Positions 17,701 through 26,872 of a DNA stretch of 64,000 bases are shown here, piece after piece. A program made the translations under genes and the position numbers. This DNA is from Parahaliea mediterranea (GTDB lineage: Bacteria > Pseudomonadota > Gammaproteobacteria > Pseudomonadales > Halieaceae). Location: assembly GCF_017255185.1 (NCBI RefSeq), contig NZ_JAFKCZ010000007.1, forward strand, positions 1-64,000, in the 5' to 3' direction. How positions within the stretch are numbered: position 1 is the first letter of the stretch; each line of letters begins with the position of its first letter. The notes below the pieces were generated by a model. That model did no database searches, was not told the origin of the DNA, and saw only the letters and a program-made list of their open reading frames with translations.

Positions 17701-19197
17701 GCGCAGGTTAATGCTCATGTTCGGCTGCTTCGAGGTGCTGGCCTCGGAGTGCGTCCAGCGCGCGGTGATGGTCTTGGTCTCGGTGTAGAAGCGCACCGCC
17801 TGCTTGCCATAGGCGTGCAGGTCGCCGCGGAACGAACCGCGCCAGCCGGTAAAGGAGAAGAAGGGCAGCGGCACCGGAATGGGGATGTTGATGCCGACCT
17901 GGCCCACCAGGATCTCGTGCTGGTACTTGCGCGCGGCGCCGCCGGAGTTGGTGAAGATGGAGGTGCCGTTGCCGTAGGGGCAGGCGTTGATCAGTTCGAT
18001 CGCCTCCTCCAGGGTGTCCACGGTCACGCAGCACAGCACCGGGCCGAAGATTTCCTCGCGGTAGATGCTCATCTCGGGGGTGACGTCGGTGAACAGGGTC
18101 GGGCCCACCCAGTTGCCGTCCGGCAGGCCTTCCACCACATAGTCGCTGCCGTCGAGCAGGCAGGTGGCGCCCTCTTCCTTGCCCTTGCCGATCAGGCCGA
18201 GCACCTTCTCGTAGGCCGGCTTGGAAATGATCGGGCCGTAGCTGGCGCTGGCGTCGTCCCAGGCGCCCGGGCGCGCGGTGGCCATGCGCTCCTTGAGTTC
18301 TTCGATCCACTGCTTGGACTCGCCCACGAACACCGCCACGGAGATCGCCATGCAACGCTGGCCCGCGGCGCCCACGGAGGAACCCACCAGGGCGTTGAGG
18401 GTGCCGTTCTTGTCGGCGTCGGGCATCACCACCATGTGGTTCTTGGCGCCCATCATGCACTGCACGCGCTTGCCGGCGTCGGTGCCGGTGCGGTAAATAT
18501 GATCGCCGACCTTGGACGAGCCCACGAAGGACACCGCCTGGATGTCGGGATGGTTCAACAGCTGGTTCACCTGGTCGGCGCCACCGTGGACCATGTTCAG
18601 CACGCCCTTGGGCGCGCCCGCCTCGATGAACAGCTCCACCAGCCGCACCGGGGTCAGCGGGTCCTGCTCCGAGGGCTTGAGCACGAAGGTATTGCCGCAG
18701 GCGATCGCCAGCGGGTACATCCACAGCGGGATCATCGCCGGGAAGTTAAAGGGCGTAATGCCGGCGCACACACCGATCGGCTGAATGTAGCTGTAGGTAT
18801 CGATGCCGTTGGCGACGTTCTCCACGGTCTCGCCCATCATGTTGGAGCCGACGTTGGCGGCCTGCTCGACCACCTCGATGCCGCGCCACACGTCGCCCTT
18901 GGCGTCCTCGAAGGTCTTGCCGGTGTCCTGGGACAGGATCTCGCCCAGCTCGTCGTGGTGCTCCTTGAGCAGGGCGCAGTAGCGCATCATCAGGCGCGCG
19001 CGCTCCGCCACCGGCACGTTGCGCCAGGTCTGGAAGGCTTCCCTGGCGCTGGCCACGGCTGCCTCAACCTCGTCGTGGGTGGCCAGGGGCACCTCGGCCA
19101 GCAGCTGCTGGTTGGCGGGGTTGGTGACCGGCAGTTTATTGCTGCTGCCGCTCTGGACGAATTCACCGTTGATGAACAGGGGGACCTGACGTGTCAT
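17698..19197 (-). CDS. mmsA: CoA-acylating methylmalonate-semialdehyde dehydrogenase
   Basis: A 499-residue ALDH-fold enzyme converting methylmalonate semialdehyde to propionyl-CoA. The nucleophile is Cys282 in GQRCMA. The usual ALDH glutamate is replaced, as in this family, by the [12 protein letters not shown] segment (about 249-260). Arg105 and Arg281 correspond to the substrate-binding arginines described for the Bacillus enzyme. ATG 19197. It is the first gene of the valine operon. The opposite-strand AraC gene starts about 400 bp away, the same arrangement as mmsR-mmsAB in Pseudomonas. The 3' end reaches into the REP array. Confidence 0.95.
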   Translation of the reverse strand: MTRQVPLFINGEFVQSGSSNKLPVTNPANQQLLAEVPLATHDEVEAAVASAREAFQTWRNVPVAERARLMMRYCALLKEHHDELGEILSQDTGKTFEDAKGDVWRGIEVVEQAANVGSNMMGETVENVANGIDTYSYIQPIGVCAGITPFNFPAMIPLWMYPLAIACGNTFVLKPSEQDPLTPVRLVELFIEAGAPKGVLNMVHGGADQVNQLLNHPDIQAVSFVGSSKVGDHIYRTGTDAGKRVQCMMGAKNHMVVMPDADKNGTLNALVGSSVGAAGQRCMAISVAVFVGESKQWIEELKERMATARPGAWDDASASYGPIISKPAYEKVLGLIGKGKEEGATCLLDGSDYVVEGLPDGNWVGPTLFTDVTPEMSIYREEIFGPVLCCVTVDTLEEAIELINACPYGNGTSIFTNSGGAARKYQHEILVGQVGINIPIPVPLPFFSFTGWRGSFRGDLHAYGKQAVRFYTETKTITARWTHSEASTSKQPNMSINLR

Positions 19198-19611
19198 GAC
19201 TGCGTACCTGCGGGTTTGTTAGGGATTTCAGTCACTACAGTAGCAGCTCCCCGGGAAAGCGCACATTGACGAAGTTGCGGTGTTTATGGACTATATTGCG
19301 CCAAAAACAACGCTCAGACTGGCATTTAGGGATTATCGACCGGTTCCTGCCAGGTCCGGAGGTAGGGCCCCTCCGGGACCAGGACGGGGCCCGCACAAGG
19401 CGCGCGCGGTAACGGCAGGGCCAGCACAACGATGGAAGGCACTCTTTCCCACTCAACGGTTTTGGGCGAAAAGCATTGGGCCTGTTCTAGTTATCATTAT
19501 CCAAACATAGCAACAGTCCACCTGGACGGCAAAGGCCACCAAGACGCTACCGCCGGCGGACTGGTACCATCCCCGGTAGCCAATACACGCCGGAGCACGC
19601 GCGCCCCCGTC
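19198..19611. other. Divergent intergenic region, mmsA / AraC regulator
   Basis: About 410 bp without a gene between divergent starts. The mmsA side (19260-19330) is AT-rich compared with the surroundings and probably holds the mmsA promoter. A weak match in minus direction is TTGTTT, 17 bases, ATAAAC around 19280-19310. No clear direct repeats for AraC binding could be fixed by eye. Confidence 0.4.
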
Positions 19612-20493
19612 ATGAGCAGCCCCTCACAATGGCCCCTCCCCCCCCAGGGCGTGCGCCTGCTGACCCCCGCCTTCCTGCTGGAGCAGCTGCACCGCCACCC
19701 CCTGACCCGGGACTGCTACCCCACCGCCATGGGCTACTATCCCCACGCGAAGGGGCACCGCATGCGGCGGCCGCGGCACGACGACAACCTGCTGCTGTAC
19801 TGCGTGGACGGTGTCGGCCGCCTGCGCGTCGGCGACACCCGCTACCCGGTCGGCGCCGGCGACCTGATCCTGCTGCCCCAGGGGGTCGCCCACAGCTACG
19901 CCGCCGCCCAGAGCCAGCCCTGGACCCTGTACTGGGTGCACTTCCAGGGGGTGAGCACGCGGATCTTCATGGAGTACCTGGGCTACCGCGACAACCGCCC
20001 GGTGCGGCGGGTGGGCCTGGCGCCGGCGCTGGCGGCGAACTTCCACAACCTGCTGGCGGTGGGCAAGACCGGCTACAGCAGCGGCGCCTTCATCAATGCC
20101 GCCAACCAGCTGCGCCACCTGTTCACCCAGTTTGCCCTCGAGGCGAACCGGGAACAGGCCAGCCACGCCTCGGGCATGGACCTGGAGGCCATCCGCACCT
20201 ACATGCAGGAGAACATTCACGAGAGCCTGGACCTGGACGACCTGGCGGCGGTGGCGCACCTGTCCAAGTACCACTTCTCCGGCCGCTACAAGGCCCTGAC
20301 CGGCTATTCGCCGATCAAGCACTTCCTGCACATGAAGATCGAGTACGCCTGCCAGTTGCTGGACAGCTCGGACCTCAGCGTGAAGGCCATCGCCGGCGCG
20401 GTGGGCTACGACGACCCGCTGTACTTCTCGCGCCTGTTCCGCAAGACCATGGGACTGTCGCCGCGGGCCTATCGCAGCTCGGTGCGTAAATAA
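19612..20493 (+). CDS. mmsR: AraC family transcriptional regulator, MmsR-like
   Basis: A 293-residue regulator with an N-terminal arabinose-binding-type cupin (about residues 20-165; HDDNLLLYCVDGVG and LILLPQGVAHSY) and a C-terminal pair of helix-turn-helix motifs (about 195-290; LDDLAAVAHLSKYHFSGRYKALTG and IAGAVGYDDPLYFSRLFRK). Its place divergent to mmsA matches MmsR, the activator of mmsAB in Pseudomonas, and the N-terminal HPLTRDCYPTAMGYYP is of that type. The start at ATG 19612 gives a normal length; earlier starts add non-conserved sequence. A ligand such as 3-hydroxyisobutyrate is inferred from Pseudomonas, not shown here. Confidence 0.8.
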   Translation: MSSPSQWPLPPQGVRLLTPAFLLEQLHRHPLTRDCYPTAMGYYPHAKGHRMRRPRHDDNLLLYCVDGVGRLRVGDTRYPVGAGDLILLPQGVAHSYAAAQSQPWTLYWVHFQGVSTRIFMEYLGYRDNRPVRRVGLAPALAANFHNLLAVGKTGYSSGAFINAANQLRHLFTQFALEANREQASHASGMDLEAIRTYMQENIHESLDLDDLAAVAHLSKYHFSGRYKALTGYSPIKHFLHMKIEYACQLLDSSDLSVKAIAGAVGYDDPLYFSRLFRKTMGLSPRAYRSSVRK

Positions 20494-20500
20494 GGCCGGC

Positions 20501-21481
20501 TCAGGCGGCGCTGGTGTTGGCCTGGGCGGTCAATTCCGGGGAGGTCAGGTGCTTCATCAACAGGGTGCGCAGCCATTGGTGCGCGGCGCTGCGCGAGGTG
20601 CGCGTGTGGCGCATCAGCGACATCTTGCCGCGGTGCTCGCTGTGGGAGTTGCGGATCATGCGCTGCAATTCCTGCGGCAGCTCGCAACCGGTGATCAGGT
20701 CCTGGTACAGGCCGCTGCCCTCGAAGCCGGCATTGGCCACCAGCAGGGATTGGGTGCGGTTGAGCACCCCCACCGCGGCGGCGAACTGGGTGGTCTCCAG
20801 GGTGATGGTACGGTGCACGCCGTACTGGCCGAGCACGTCGTCGACCATGGACGTGTTTTCGCGGGTCAGCCCGGGCAGGTAGAGGCGCACATGGGGATAG
20901 TCGAGAAAGTCCTTGAGACTCATCTCCCTGGCCATCAACGGATGACTCACCCCCATGTAACAGCGCGGCGGCAGCGCGGCGATCGGCTCGGCGAGGATAT
21001 CGCGCTCGGTCTCCTGGGCCACGAAGGCGGCGAAATCCACCTCGCCCTTTTTCATCCGCTCCTGGTAGTCGGGGGTCACCTCGCCGGCGACGATCTGGAC
21101 CTGGGGGGCAATCTCCCGCAGCTCGACCATCAGGCTGGGCAGCAGCGCCTCGCTGAGTATTGGCGGCAGCAGCAGTTTAAAGCTGCCGGCGTAGGTCTCG
21201 GGGCTGAAGACATCGCTGCCCAACACCTGCTCCACCCCCTCCAGCAGGGGCGGCAAATGCTGCGCCAGGGCCTCCGCCCGCGGCGTCGGAATCAGGCCGT
21301 GGGCGGTGCGGGTAAACAGCTCGTCCTCGAAGGCCTCGCGCAGTTTCTGCAGGGTTTTGCTCAGGGCGGGCTGCGACACCGACAGCCGTTCGGCGGCGCG
21401 GGTGACATTGCGCTCTTCCAGCAGGATCTGCAGGGCGACCAGGAGATTGAGATCCGTGCGAATCAGTTTTTTGGAAATCAT
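20501..21481 (-). CDS. LysR family transcriptional regulator
   Basis: A 326-residue regulator. The winged helix-turn-helix covers residues 1-66 (DLNLLVALQILLEERNV, then AAERLSVSQPALSKTLQKLR) and the rest is a periplasmic-binding-protein-like effector domain. The length and fold are standard. The stop at 20501 lies 7 bp after the AraC stop (convergent). It is divergent from the DUF4136 lipoprotein gene, but LysR targets are usually metabolic and no adjacent divergent enzyme is present, so its regulon cannot be named. Confidence 0.92.
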   Translation of the reverse strand: MISKKLIRTDLNLLVALQILLEERNVTRAAERLSVSQPALSKTLQKLREAFEDELFTRTAHGLIPTPRAEALAQHLPPLLEGVEQVLGSDVFSPETYAGSFKLLLPPILSEALLPSLMVELREIAPQVQIVAGEVTPDYQERMKKGEVDFAAFVAQETERDILAEPIAALPPRCYMGVSHPLMAREMSLKDFLDYPHVRLYLPGLTRENTSMVDDVLGQYGVHRTITLETTQFAAAVGVLNRTQSLLVANAGFEGSGLYQDLITGCELPQELQRMIRNSHSEHRGKMSLMRHTRTSRSAAHQWLRTLLMKHLTSPELTAQANTSAA

Positions 21482-21617
21482 CCCCTCGCCTCTGGCAACG
21501 TATTGTGCTTATTGGTGCGATCGTACCAGAGCCCCGCCCCCGCCGCACCGCTTTTCCCAAGCCGCCAGTGGCCGCCACTACGCAGTACTGCTACCATTTT
21601 TCGTCACATCATAGGCA

Positions 21618-22211
21618 ATGAAGAGGCCGGCCATGCCCACCTGGAAACTCCTGCTCACCGCGCTGTTGTCGCTGGCGCTCGCCGCCTGCAGCGGCGTTGA
21701 AACCCGCCCCGCCGACACCGCCGACTTCGAGGCCGGCCACTACACCTATTACAAGTGGCGCAGCGAACCCCTGGGGAGCCGCAGCGGCTCGGCCGACCCC
21801 ATCTACCGCGTGGACCCCATCCTGCGCGCCGCGGTGGACCGGGAACTGGCCGCCAAGGGCTACATCCTGGACCCCGAGCGCGCCCAGTTCAGCGTCGACT
21901 ACGTCTACGCCGAGGGGCTGCGCATGGGCGAGACGGGCGCCGAGGCCAGCAATATCTCCCCCTACCCCGGAACCATTCCCAACCGCAACATTGACCAGGC
22001 CAGCGTCGACAACGCCATCGCCCTGGGCGGGGTCAAGGAAACCAGCAACATCGGCCTGCAGTTCAACGATGTACAGCGCCGGCAGGAGGTGTGGCGGGTG
22101 ATCGTGACCAAGATCATCGAGCGGGTGAACAACACCGATACCGAGGCGATGCGCAAGACCATCGACTCGGCCATCAAGCACGGCCTGCGCCCGCTGCCAG
22201 ACGCGGGCTGA
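21618..22211 (+). CDS. DUF4136 family lipoprotein
   Basis: A 197-residue exported lipoprotein. A basic N-terminus (MKRP) and hydrophobic stretch lead to the lipobox LAAC with the lipidated Cys at about residue 24, followed by Ser. The mature part begins with the DUF4136 pattern (DFEAGHYTYYKW) and has a RRQEVWRVIVTKI segment. DUF4136 proteins are of unknown function. ATG 21618 is used because it gives the basic n-region; ATG 21633, with AAGAGG in front, is an alternative that would remove five residues. No operon partner is seen. Confidence 0.85.
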   Translation: MKRPAMPTWKLLLTALLSLALAACSGVETRPADTADFEAGHYTYYKWRSEPLGSRSGSADPIYRVDPILRAAVDRELAAKGYILDPERAQFSVDYVYAEGLRMGETGAEASNISPYPGTIPNRNIDQASVDNAIALGGVKETSNIGLQFNDVQRRQEVWRVIVTKIIERVNNTDTEAMRKTIDSAIKHGLRPLPDAG

Positions 22212-22217
22212 GGGCGT

Positions 22218-23183
22218 CTAGACCCCGGGGTTAACGCAGTGGGGCATGGGCCGCCCCTTGAGCGCGGCGATGGCGTTCTCCACGGCGATGTCGGCCATCT
22301 GCGCCCGGGTAAAGGTGGTGGCGCTGCCGATGTGCGGCGTCAAGATGACGTTGGGCAGGTGCAACAGCGGATTGTCTTCCGGCACCGGCTCGCGCTCGAA
22401 CACGTCGATCCCGGCGGCGTAGAGGTCGCCGCTCACCAGCGCGGCCGCCAGGGCCCGCTCATCGACGATGCCACCGCGGGCGGTGTTGACCAGCACCGCG
22501 CCGGGCTTCATGGTGGCAATCCTGTCGGCATCGAGCAGGTTGCGGGTGTCGGCGGTGAGCGCGCAGTGCACGCTGACGAAGTCGCTGCGCAACAGCAGTT
22601 CTTCCAGTGACACGCTCTCCACCCCATCGACGCTGCGCCCGCTGCGAGTCCAGGCCAGCACTTCCATGCCGAACCCGGCGGCCCGGCGCGCGACCGCCTG
22701 GCCGATTTCCCCGAGGCCGATGATGCCGAGGGTGGCGCCGTAGACGTCTTTGCCGGTGAAGAAGTCGGGGGCCCAGGCGTTCTCGGGCCGCCAGCTGCCC
22801 TGGCGCACGAAGTTGTCGGCCTCGGCGACCCGCCTCGCGGCGGCCAGCAGCAAAGCGAAGGCGGTGTCGGCGGTGGTTTCGACCAGCACGCCGGGGGTGT
22901 TGCCCAGGGGGATGCCGCGCTCGCTGAGTGCGTCGACGTCGACGTGGTCGACACCGACGGACATGCTGGAGACGAATTCGAGCTGGTCGCAGGCCTGCAA
23001 CAGCTGGCGGTCAACGCGGTCGGTGAGCAGGCACACGAGGCCCTGGCAGTCGGCCAGTTCCGCGGCCAGTTCGCTGGCCGGCAACAGGCCGGGGCCCATC
23101 CAGACGTTGAGGTCGCACAGCTGCGCCAGGTCGTGGATACGCTCGCCGGGCAGTTGGTGCGTGACAAACACTTTTTTGCTCAT
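22218..23183 (-). CDS. D-2-hydroxyacid dehydrogenase, glyoxylate/hydroxypyruvate reductase type
   Basis: A 321-residue NAD(P)-dependent enzyme. The nucleotide-binding motif is IGLGEIGQAVA (residues 155-165). The catalytic triad is Arg236, Glu265 and His284 (ARGG, FEREP, PHIGSA). The residue after the second beta strand is Arg180 in WTRSGR rather than Asp, which suggests NADPH preference. NTPGVLVETTADTAFALLLAAAR (about 95-117, here split for reading) is typical of GRHPR-type reductases. ATG 23183 is preceded by CAAGGT. It probably reduces glyoxylate or hydroxypyruvate; the exact substrate is uncertain. The gene stands alone and converges with the DUF4136 gene. Confidence 0.88.
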   Translation of the reverse strand: MSKKVFVTHQLPGERIHDLAQLCDLNVWMGPGLLPASELAAELADCQGLVCLLTDRVDRQLLQACDQLEFVSSMSVGVDHVDVDALSERGIPLGNTPGVLVETTADTAFALLLAAARRVAEADNFVRQGSWRPENAWAPDFFTGKDVYGATLGIIGLGEIGQAVARRAAGFGMEVLAWTRSGRSVDGVESVSLEELLLRSDFVSVHCALTADTRNLLDADRIATMKPGAVLVNTARGGIVDERALAAALVSGDLYAAGIDVFEREPVPEDNPLLHLPNVILTPHIGSATTFTRAQMADIAVENAIAALKGRPMPHCVNPGV

Positions 23184-23404
23184 ACCTTGAGAATACCCCA
23201 AAGTGTTTTTCCGGCAATAGCGTGATGTTTCAAAAAACGCGATTTTCTGGCGCTGTTCTCGAAACGGTTGATTTTCGGTTGGCCGGCTTGAGGGTGTAAC
23301 GGAATACGCTATCATGGTGCGTACTGTTCACGGATGGCTGTAGTTGTGAATTGGGCGTGGATTGCGGCGTTCGAGTGTTCACTAGCTGCGGTGGCGGCGC
23401 GCGA

Positions 23405-23506
23405 AGCGGGTGGCCCCCTGCCAGACACGCTACAAGCATGACGTCCATGTCTCGCTCGGCAGCGGCCGTCCCTGGCCGCTGACGGTCTGGCAGGGGGCCA
23501 CCCGCT
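23405..23506. repeat. 102-bp element bounded by a perfect 22-bp inverted repeat
   Basis: Arms at 23405-23426 and 23485-23506 are perfect reverse complements (arm starts AGCGGGTGGCCCCC). The 58-bp interior contains a second hairpin at 23461-23480 (AGCGGCC, 6-base loop, GGCCGCT). The whole can fold into one long stem with internal structure. It could be a small non-autonomous mobile element, a dispersed repeat or a structured RNA. No target-site duplication of more than a few bases is obvious. Confidence 0.75.
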
Positions 23507-23713
23507 CCTCACGCCTCTCGTCCACTGCCAGTGCTTTCGTTCGGCTTACCGAATCCCCATTTGCATGAATTAAACACTCTTGGCTGTACTCGTTCAAAGT
23601 ACCTATCGTTGACTGAGAGGTCCGAGGGCGGGAGGGCCGCAGCGAAACCACATCCGCGGCCGAATCAGCAGAGTCAGCTCGGTTATTCCCAGCTTTGAGC
23701 TTACCCCCATCCC

Positions 23714-23734
23714 GACTATGATGAAGGCATAGTC
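23714..23734. promoter_or_regulatory. 7-bp inverted repeat, candidate operator
   Basis: GACTATG (23714-23720) and CATAGTC (23728-23734) flank ATGAAGG. The site is about 110 bp upstream of the bicupin start. It could bind a dimeric regulator; no matching site was noticed elsewhere in the window. Confidence 0.3.
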
Positions 23735-23843
23735 AAAGTCGTGCGTCACCCGAAAAAACCAGCCCGGGGAACATAGCCGATGCACACCAGTCCAAATACA
23801 AAGGGCCGGCGCCAAGACCGGCCCAGACAAGAGTTACCCGAAT

Positions 23844-24572
23844 ATGACTGACAGCAACAAAGCCATCAACGGCGACCTCAGCAAACGCGTGGCCGTCGAA
23901 ACCAGTGACATGCCCTGGAGCGCCAGCCCCGGCGTCGACGTGTGGCGCAAGCGTGTACACCGCGTCGGCCCCACCGAATCCGGACAGGTGACCTCCGTGG
24001 TGCGCTACGAACCCGGCGCCCGCTTTCCCAGCCACGACCATCCCCAGGGCGAGGAAATCCTCGTGCTCGAGGGCGTCTTTTCCGACGAGCAGGGCGACTG
24101 GCCCGCCGGCAGCTACCTATTGAACCCCGAGGGCTTCCGCCACGCCCCATGGTCCGAGCAGGGCTGCACCCTCTTCGTCAAACTGCGGCAATACCCCGGG
24201 GCCGACCGCGAGCGGGTCGCGCTGCAAACCCGCGACAGCCAGTGGCGGCCCTCGGTGCGGCGCAACGTCCAGTGGAAAAAGCTCTACGCCCAGGAGCCCT
24301 ACAGCGACTTCATGCGCCTTGAGGCCTGGGACGCCCCCGCCGAACTGGGACAGATCAACTTTCCCCGGGGCGCCGAACTGTTCGTCCTCAGCGGGCGCTT
24401 CGCCGACGAACACGGCGAGTACGGCACCCACTGCTGGCTGCGCATTCCCGCGGGCGGGTCTATCACCCCCACCAGCGATGACTACTGCGAGCTCTATATC
24501 AAAGAGGGTGGTTTCACCTACCTGCGCCAGGCCCCGGACCTCGACGGCACGCCCCGGGCGGTCGGCCAGTAG
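23844..24572 (+). CDS. Bicupin protein with ChrR-like cupin domains
   Basis: A 242-residue protein of two cupin domains. The first (about residues 20-115) has the metal-ligand pattern FPSHDHPQGEEILVLEG, ending LNPEGFRHAP, very like the C-terminal cupin of the anti-sigma factor ChrR. The second (about 130-230) has a degenerate set (AELFVLSGRFADEHGEYG). The N-terminal zinc-binding anti-sigma domain of true ChrR is absent and no ECF sigma factor is adjacent, so a stand-alone metal-dependent enzyme or sensor is more likely. ATG 23844 follows a leader hairpin (23803-23824). It converges with the SDR gene. Confidence 0.85.
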   Translation: MTDSNKAINGDLSKRVAVETSDMPWSASPGVDVWRKRVHRVGPTESGQVTSVVRYEPGARFPSHDHPQGEEILVLEGVFSDEQGDWPAGSYLLNPEGFRHAPWSEQGCTLFVKLRQYPGADRERVALQTRDSQWRPSVRRNVQWKKLYAQEPYSDFMRLEAWDAPAELGQINFPRGAELFVLSGRFADEHGEYGTHCWLRIPAGGSITPTSDDYCELYIKEGGFTYLRQAPDLDGTPRAVGQ

Positions 24573-24600
24573 CGCCCGCCCCGGGGACAGCGGAACCGGT

Positions 24601-25365
24601 CTAGATCGTGACCCCGCCGTCCACCACGATACACTCGCCGTTGGTGTAGCTGCTGGCGTCAGACACCAGGTACAGTATGGTGCCCGCCATTTCCTCCGGC
24701 TCGGCGTGGCGCTGCAGCGGGATGCGCTTGACCACCTCCTCGTAGATGCCTTCGTTCTCGAACAGGGCGCCGGCGAACTTGGTCTTGGTCAGCCCCGGCA
24801 GCAGGGCATTGCAGCGGATACCGAGGGGGCCGCACTCCTTGGCGAAGGCCTTGGTCATGTTGACCACCGCGGCCTTGGTGATCGAATAGATGCCCTGCAT
24901 CGCGCCCGGCTGCAGGGCATTGATCGAAGCGGTGTTGACGATGACGCCGCCGCCCTGTTCGCGCATCAACTTGCCCGCTTCCACCGACATGAAGAAATAG
25001 CCGCGGATATTGACCTCCACGGTCTTGTTGAAGGCGCCGAGGTCGGTGTCGAGGATATGCCCGAAGTAGGGATTGGCGGCGGCGTTGTTGACGCAGATAT
25101 CGAGGCGGCCGTGGCTGTCGCGGATGTGCGCGAACATCGCCTGGATATCGTCCATGTTGCCGACGTGGCAGGCCCGGGCCTCGGCGCTGTGGCCGGCGTC
25201 GCGGATGGCCTGGGCCACCGCCTCGCAATCGGCTTGCTTGCGGCTGGATACAATCACATGGGCGCCGTAGCGCGCCAGTAACGTCGCCGCCGCCTCGCCG
25301 ATGCCGCGACTCGCGCCACTTACCAGGGCGATTTTACCACTCAGGTCGAACAGATCTTTTGCCAT
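24601..25365 (-). CDS. SDR family oxidoreductase
   Basis: A 254-residue classical short-chain dehydrogenase. Cofactor motif SGASRGIG (residues 16-23), NNAA (93-96) and the catalytic Ser147, Tyr160, Lys164 (YSITK) are present. Ser-Arg at 41-42 after the second strand suggests NADPH. A C-terminal GECIVVDGGVTI is typical. The substrate is unknown; the sequence is of the DHRS4/3-oxoacyl reductase-like type. ATG 25365. The gene is flanked by convergent and co-directional transport genes that give no metabolic clue. Confidence 0.9.
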   Translation of the reverse strand: MAKDLFDLSGKIALVSGASRGIGEAAATLLARYGAHVIVSSRKQADCEAVAQAIRDAGHSAEARACHVGNMDDIQAMFAHIRDSHGRLDICVNNAAANPYFGHILDTDLGAFNKTVEVNIRGYFFMSVEAGKLMREQGGGVIVNTASINALQPGAMQGIYSITKAAVVNMTKAFAKECGPLGIRCNALLPGLTKTKFAGALFENEGIYEEVVKRIPLQRHAEPEEMAGTILYLVSDASSYTNGECIVVDGGVTI

Positions 25366-25473
25366 GCTTGCCTCCCGCGATGCAGCCGCCCGCCGGATCG
25401 ATTCGACCCGCCAGGTGGTTTTTTCAACTTTGAGTATGCTCCCGGCGCCATCATACCATGCGCACCGCGCTTG

Positions 25474-26649
25474 TCACCCGTGGGCGGCGGCATCCCGCCA
25501 CGGGCCGTCCCACAGGGCCCAGGCCAGGTAGCACAAGAGGATGACGAAGCAGCCCAGAAAGGCACCAGCGTAGCCGAACCAGGCCAGGTTGACACCGGCG
25601 AGCAGCGGCCCGCACACCCGCCCCCAGGACGCCGCGGCGCTGGTGGTACCGAGCATGCGCCCGCGCAGGGCCGGGGGAATGCGGTGGCTGACGATGGTAT
25701 TGAGCAGCGGCATGCACAGGGTGCCCCCGGACATGGCGATGAACACCGCCGCCACCATGGCCGGCATCGCCGTGGCCCACGCGGCGATGGCGACCCCGGC
25801 GAGGAATATCGAGATCTGCAGGCGCAGCAGCGGCCACTCGCCCAGCGCGCGCACCAGGCGCCCCAGCAGTCCGCCCTGGAGGACCACCATGATAGCCCCC
25901 TGGATGCCGAACAGGATGCCCACTTCCCGCGCGCCCCAGTCGAGCAGGTCGCCGGTCCACAGGGGCACCAGGTAGGTGAAGGCCGCGGTGACGCTGTTGT
26001 GCAGCAGGAATTGCAACACCAGCAGGCGGTTGCCGGTATCGCGCAGCAGTTGCCAGGTGGAGGTGCGGGGGCCGGCGCGGTGGTCGGCGCGGTTGGCGGC
26101 GCGCCGCTCACTGCTCACTGATTCCGGCAGGAACACCGCCGCCGCCAGGATCGCCAGCGCCGACATACCGCCGGCGACGATGCAGGGCAGGGTGAAGTCC
26201 CCGTCGTCGCCCGAAAGCAGGCCGCCGAGCAGCGGACCGAGCATGATACCCAGGCCCCAGGCTGCACCGATCATTCCCATGCCGCGGGCGCGACTCTCGG
26301 GCCGGGTGATATCCGCCATCATCGCCGAAGCCACGCCGAAGTTGCCCGCCATGACCCCGGCGAAGGCCCGGGCGGCGTAGACCATCCACAACTCGGTCGC
26401 CAGGCCCAGCATCACGTAGGCCAGCGCGGCGCCCGCCAGGCAAATCATGATCACCGGCTTGCGACCGAGGCGGTCCGACAGGCGCCCCCAGAAGCCGCCG
26501 CACAGCCCCGTGCCCACGGCGTAGGCCGCGATGATCAGGGCGATGTCCATTTTGCTGGCCCCGAGTTCGGGCGAGAGAAAGGGCAGGATGGGAATGACAA
26601 TGCCGAAACCGATCAGGTCGAGCAACACCACGCCGAACAGGATGGGCAC
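25474..26649 (-). CDS. MFS transporter, DHA1/TetA-like exporter
   Basis: A 391-residue membrane protein with 12 predicted helices. Motif A in loop 2-3 is GRLSDRLGRKPVI (about residues 55-67), and the opening DLIGFGIVIPILPF is typical of the TCR/DHA1 drug-proton antiporters. A basic stretch (about 195-205) forms the central loop. The start is a GTG at 26649: an in-frame TAG lies three codons upstream, so no longer protein is possible. The substrate is unknown; similarity to tetracycline exporters does not by itself imply resistance. Confidence 0.88.
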   Translation of the reverse strand: MPILFGVVLLDLIGFGIVIPILPFLSPELGASKMDIALIIAAYAVGTGLCGGFWGRLSDRLGRKPVIMICLAGAALAYVMLGLATELWMVYAARAFAGVMAGNFGVASAMMADITRPESRARGMGMIGAAWGLGIMLGPLLGGLLSGDDGDFTLPCIVAGGMSALAILAAAVFLPESVSSERRAANRADHRAGPRTSTWQLLRDTGNRLLVLQFLLHNSVTAAFTYLVPLWTGDLLDWGAREVGILFGIQGAIMVVLQGGLLGRLVRALGEWPLLRLQISIFLAGVAIAAWATAMPAMVAAVFIAMSGGTLCMPLLNTIVSHRIPPALRGRMLGTTSAAASWGRVCGPLLAGVNLAWFGYAGAFLGCFVILLCYLAWALWDGPWRDAAAHG

Positions 26650-26872
26650 CGCTAACTAACCCGCCATCGGCCGCGGGCCGCGGACCGCGCCCGTCTCGCC
26701 GCCAGTGGCCATTGTCGATCGCTGGACCATGCAACTACCCGCACCCTGAGAAAGTGCGCACTTTAGCAGGGCGGGGCGTGGAATTCATGGCGCCGAAGGC
26801 TGTTCGGGTGGGTTATTGCCCGACCAGCGATTAGAATGCCGTGCGTTTTTCCCTTCACAGGTCCAGGCAATC

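Larger units (their letters stand above)
23184..23843. other. Gene-free region with an inverted-repeat element and possible operator
   Basis: 660 bp with no credible coding frame on either strand. It holds the long inverted repeat at 23405-23506, a 7-bp inverted repeat GACTATG/CATAGTC with a 7-base gap at 23714-23734, and a hairpin in the leader of the bicupin gene at 23803-23824 (GGGCCGG, 8-base loop, CCGGCCC). Short open frames over 23312-23651 on the minus strand are not supported by any start signal or protein-like composition. Confidence 0.6.

Noticed and set aside
23405-23506. Integron attC site
   Set aside because: The core boxes of attC (GTTRRRY and RYYYAAC) are missing and no gene cassette or integrase is adjacent.
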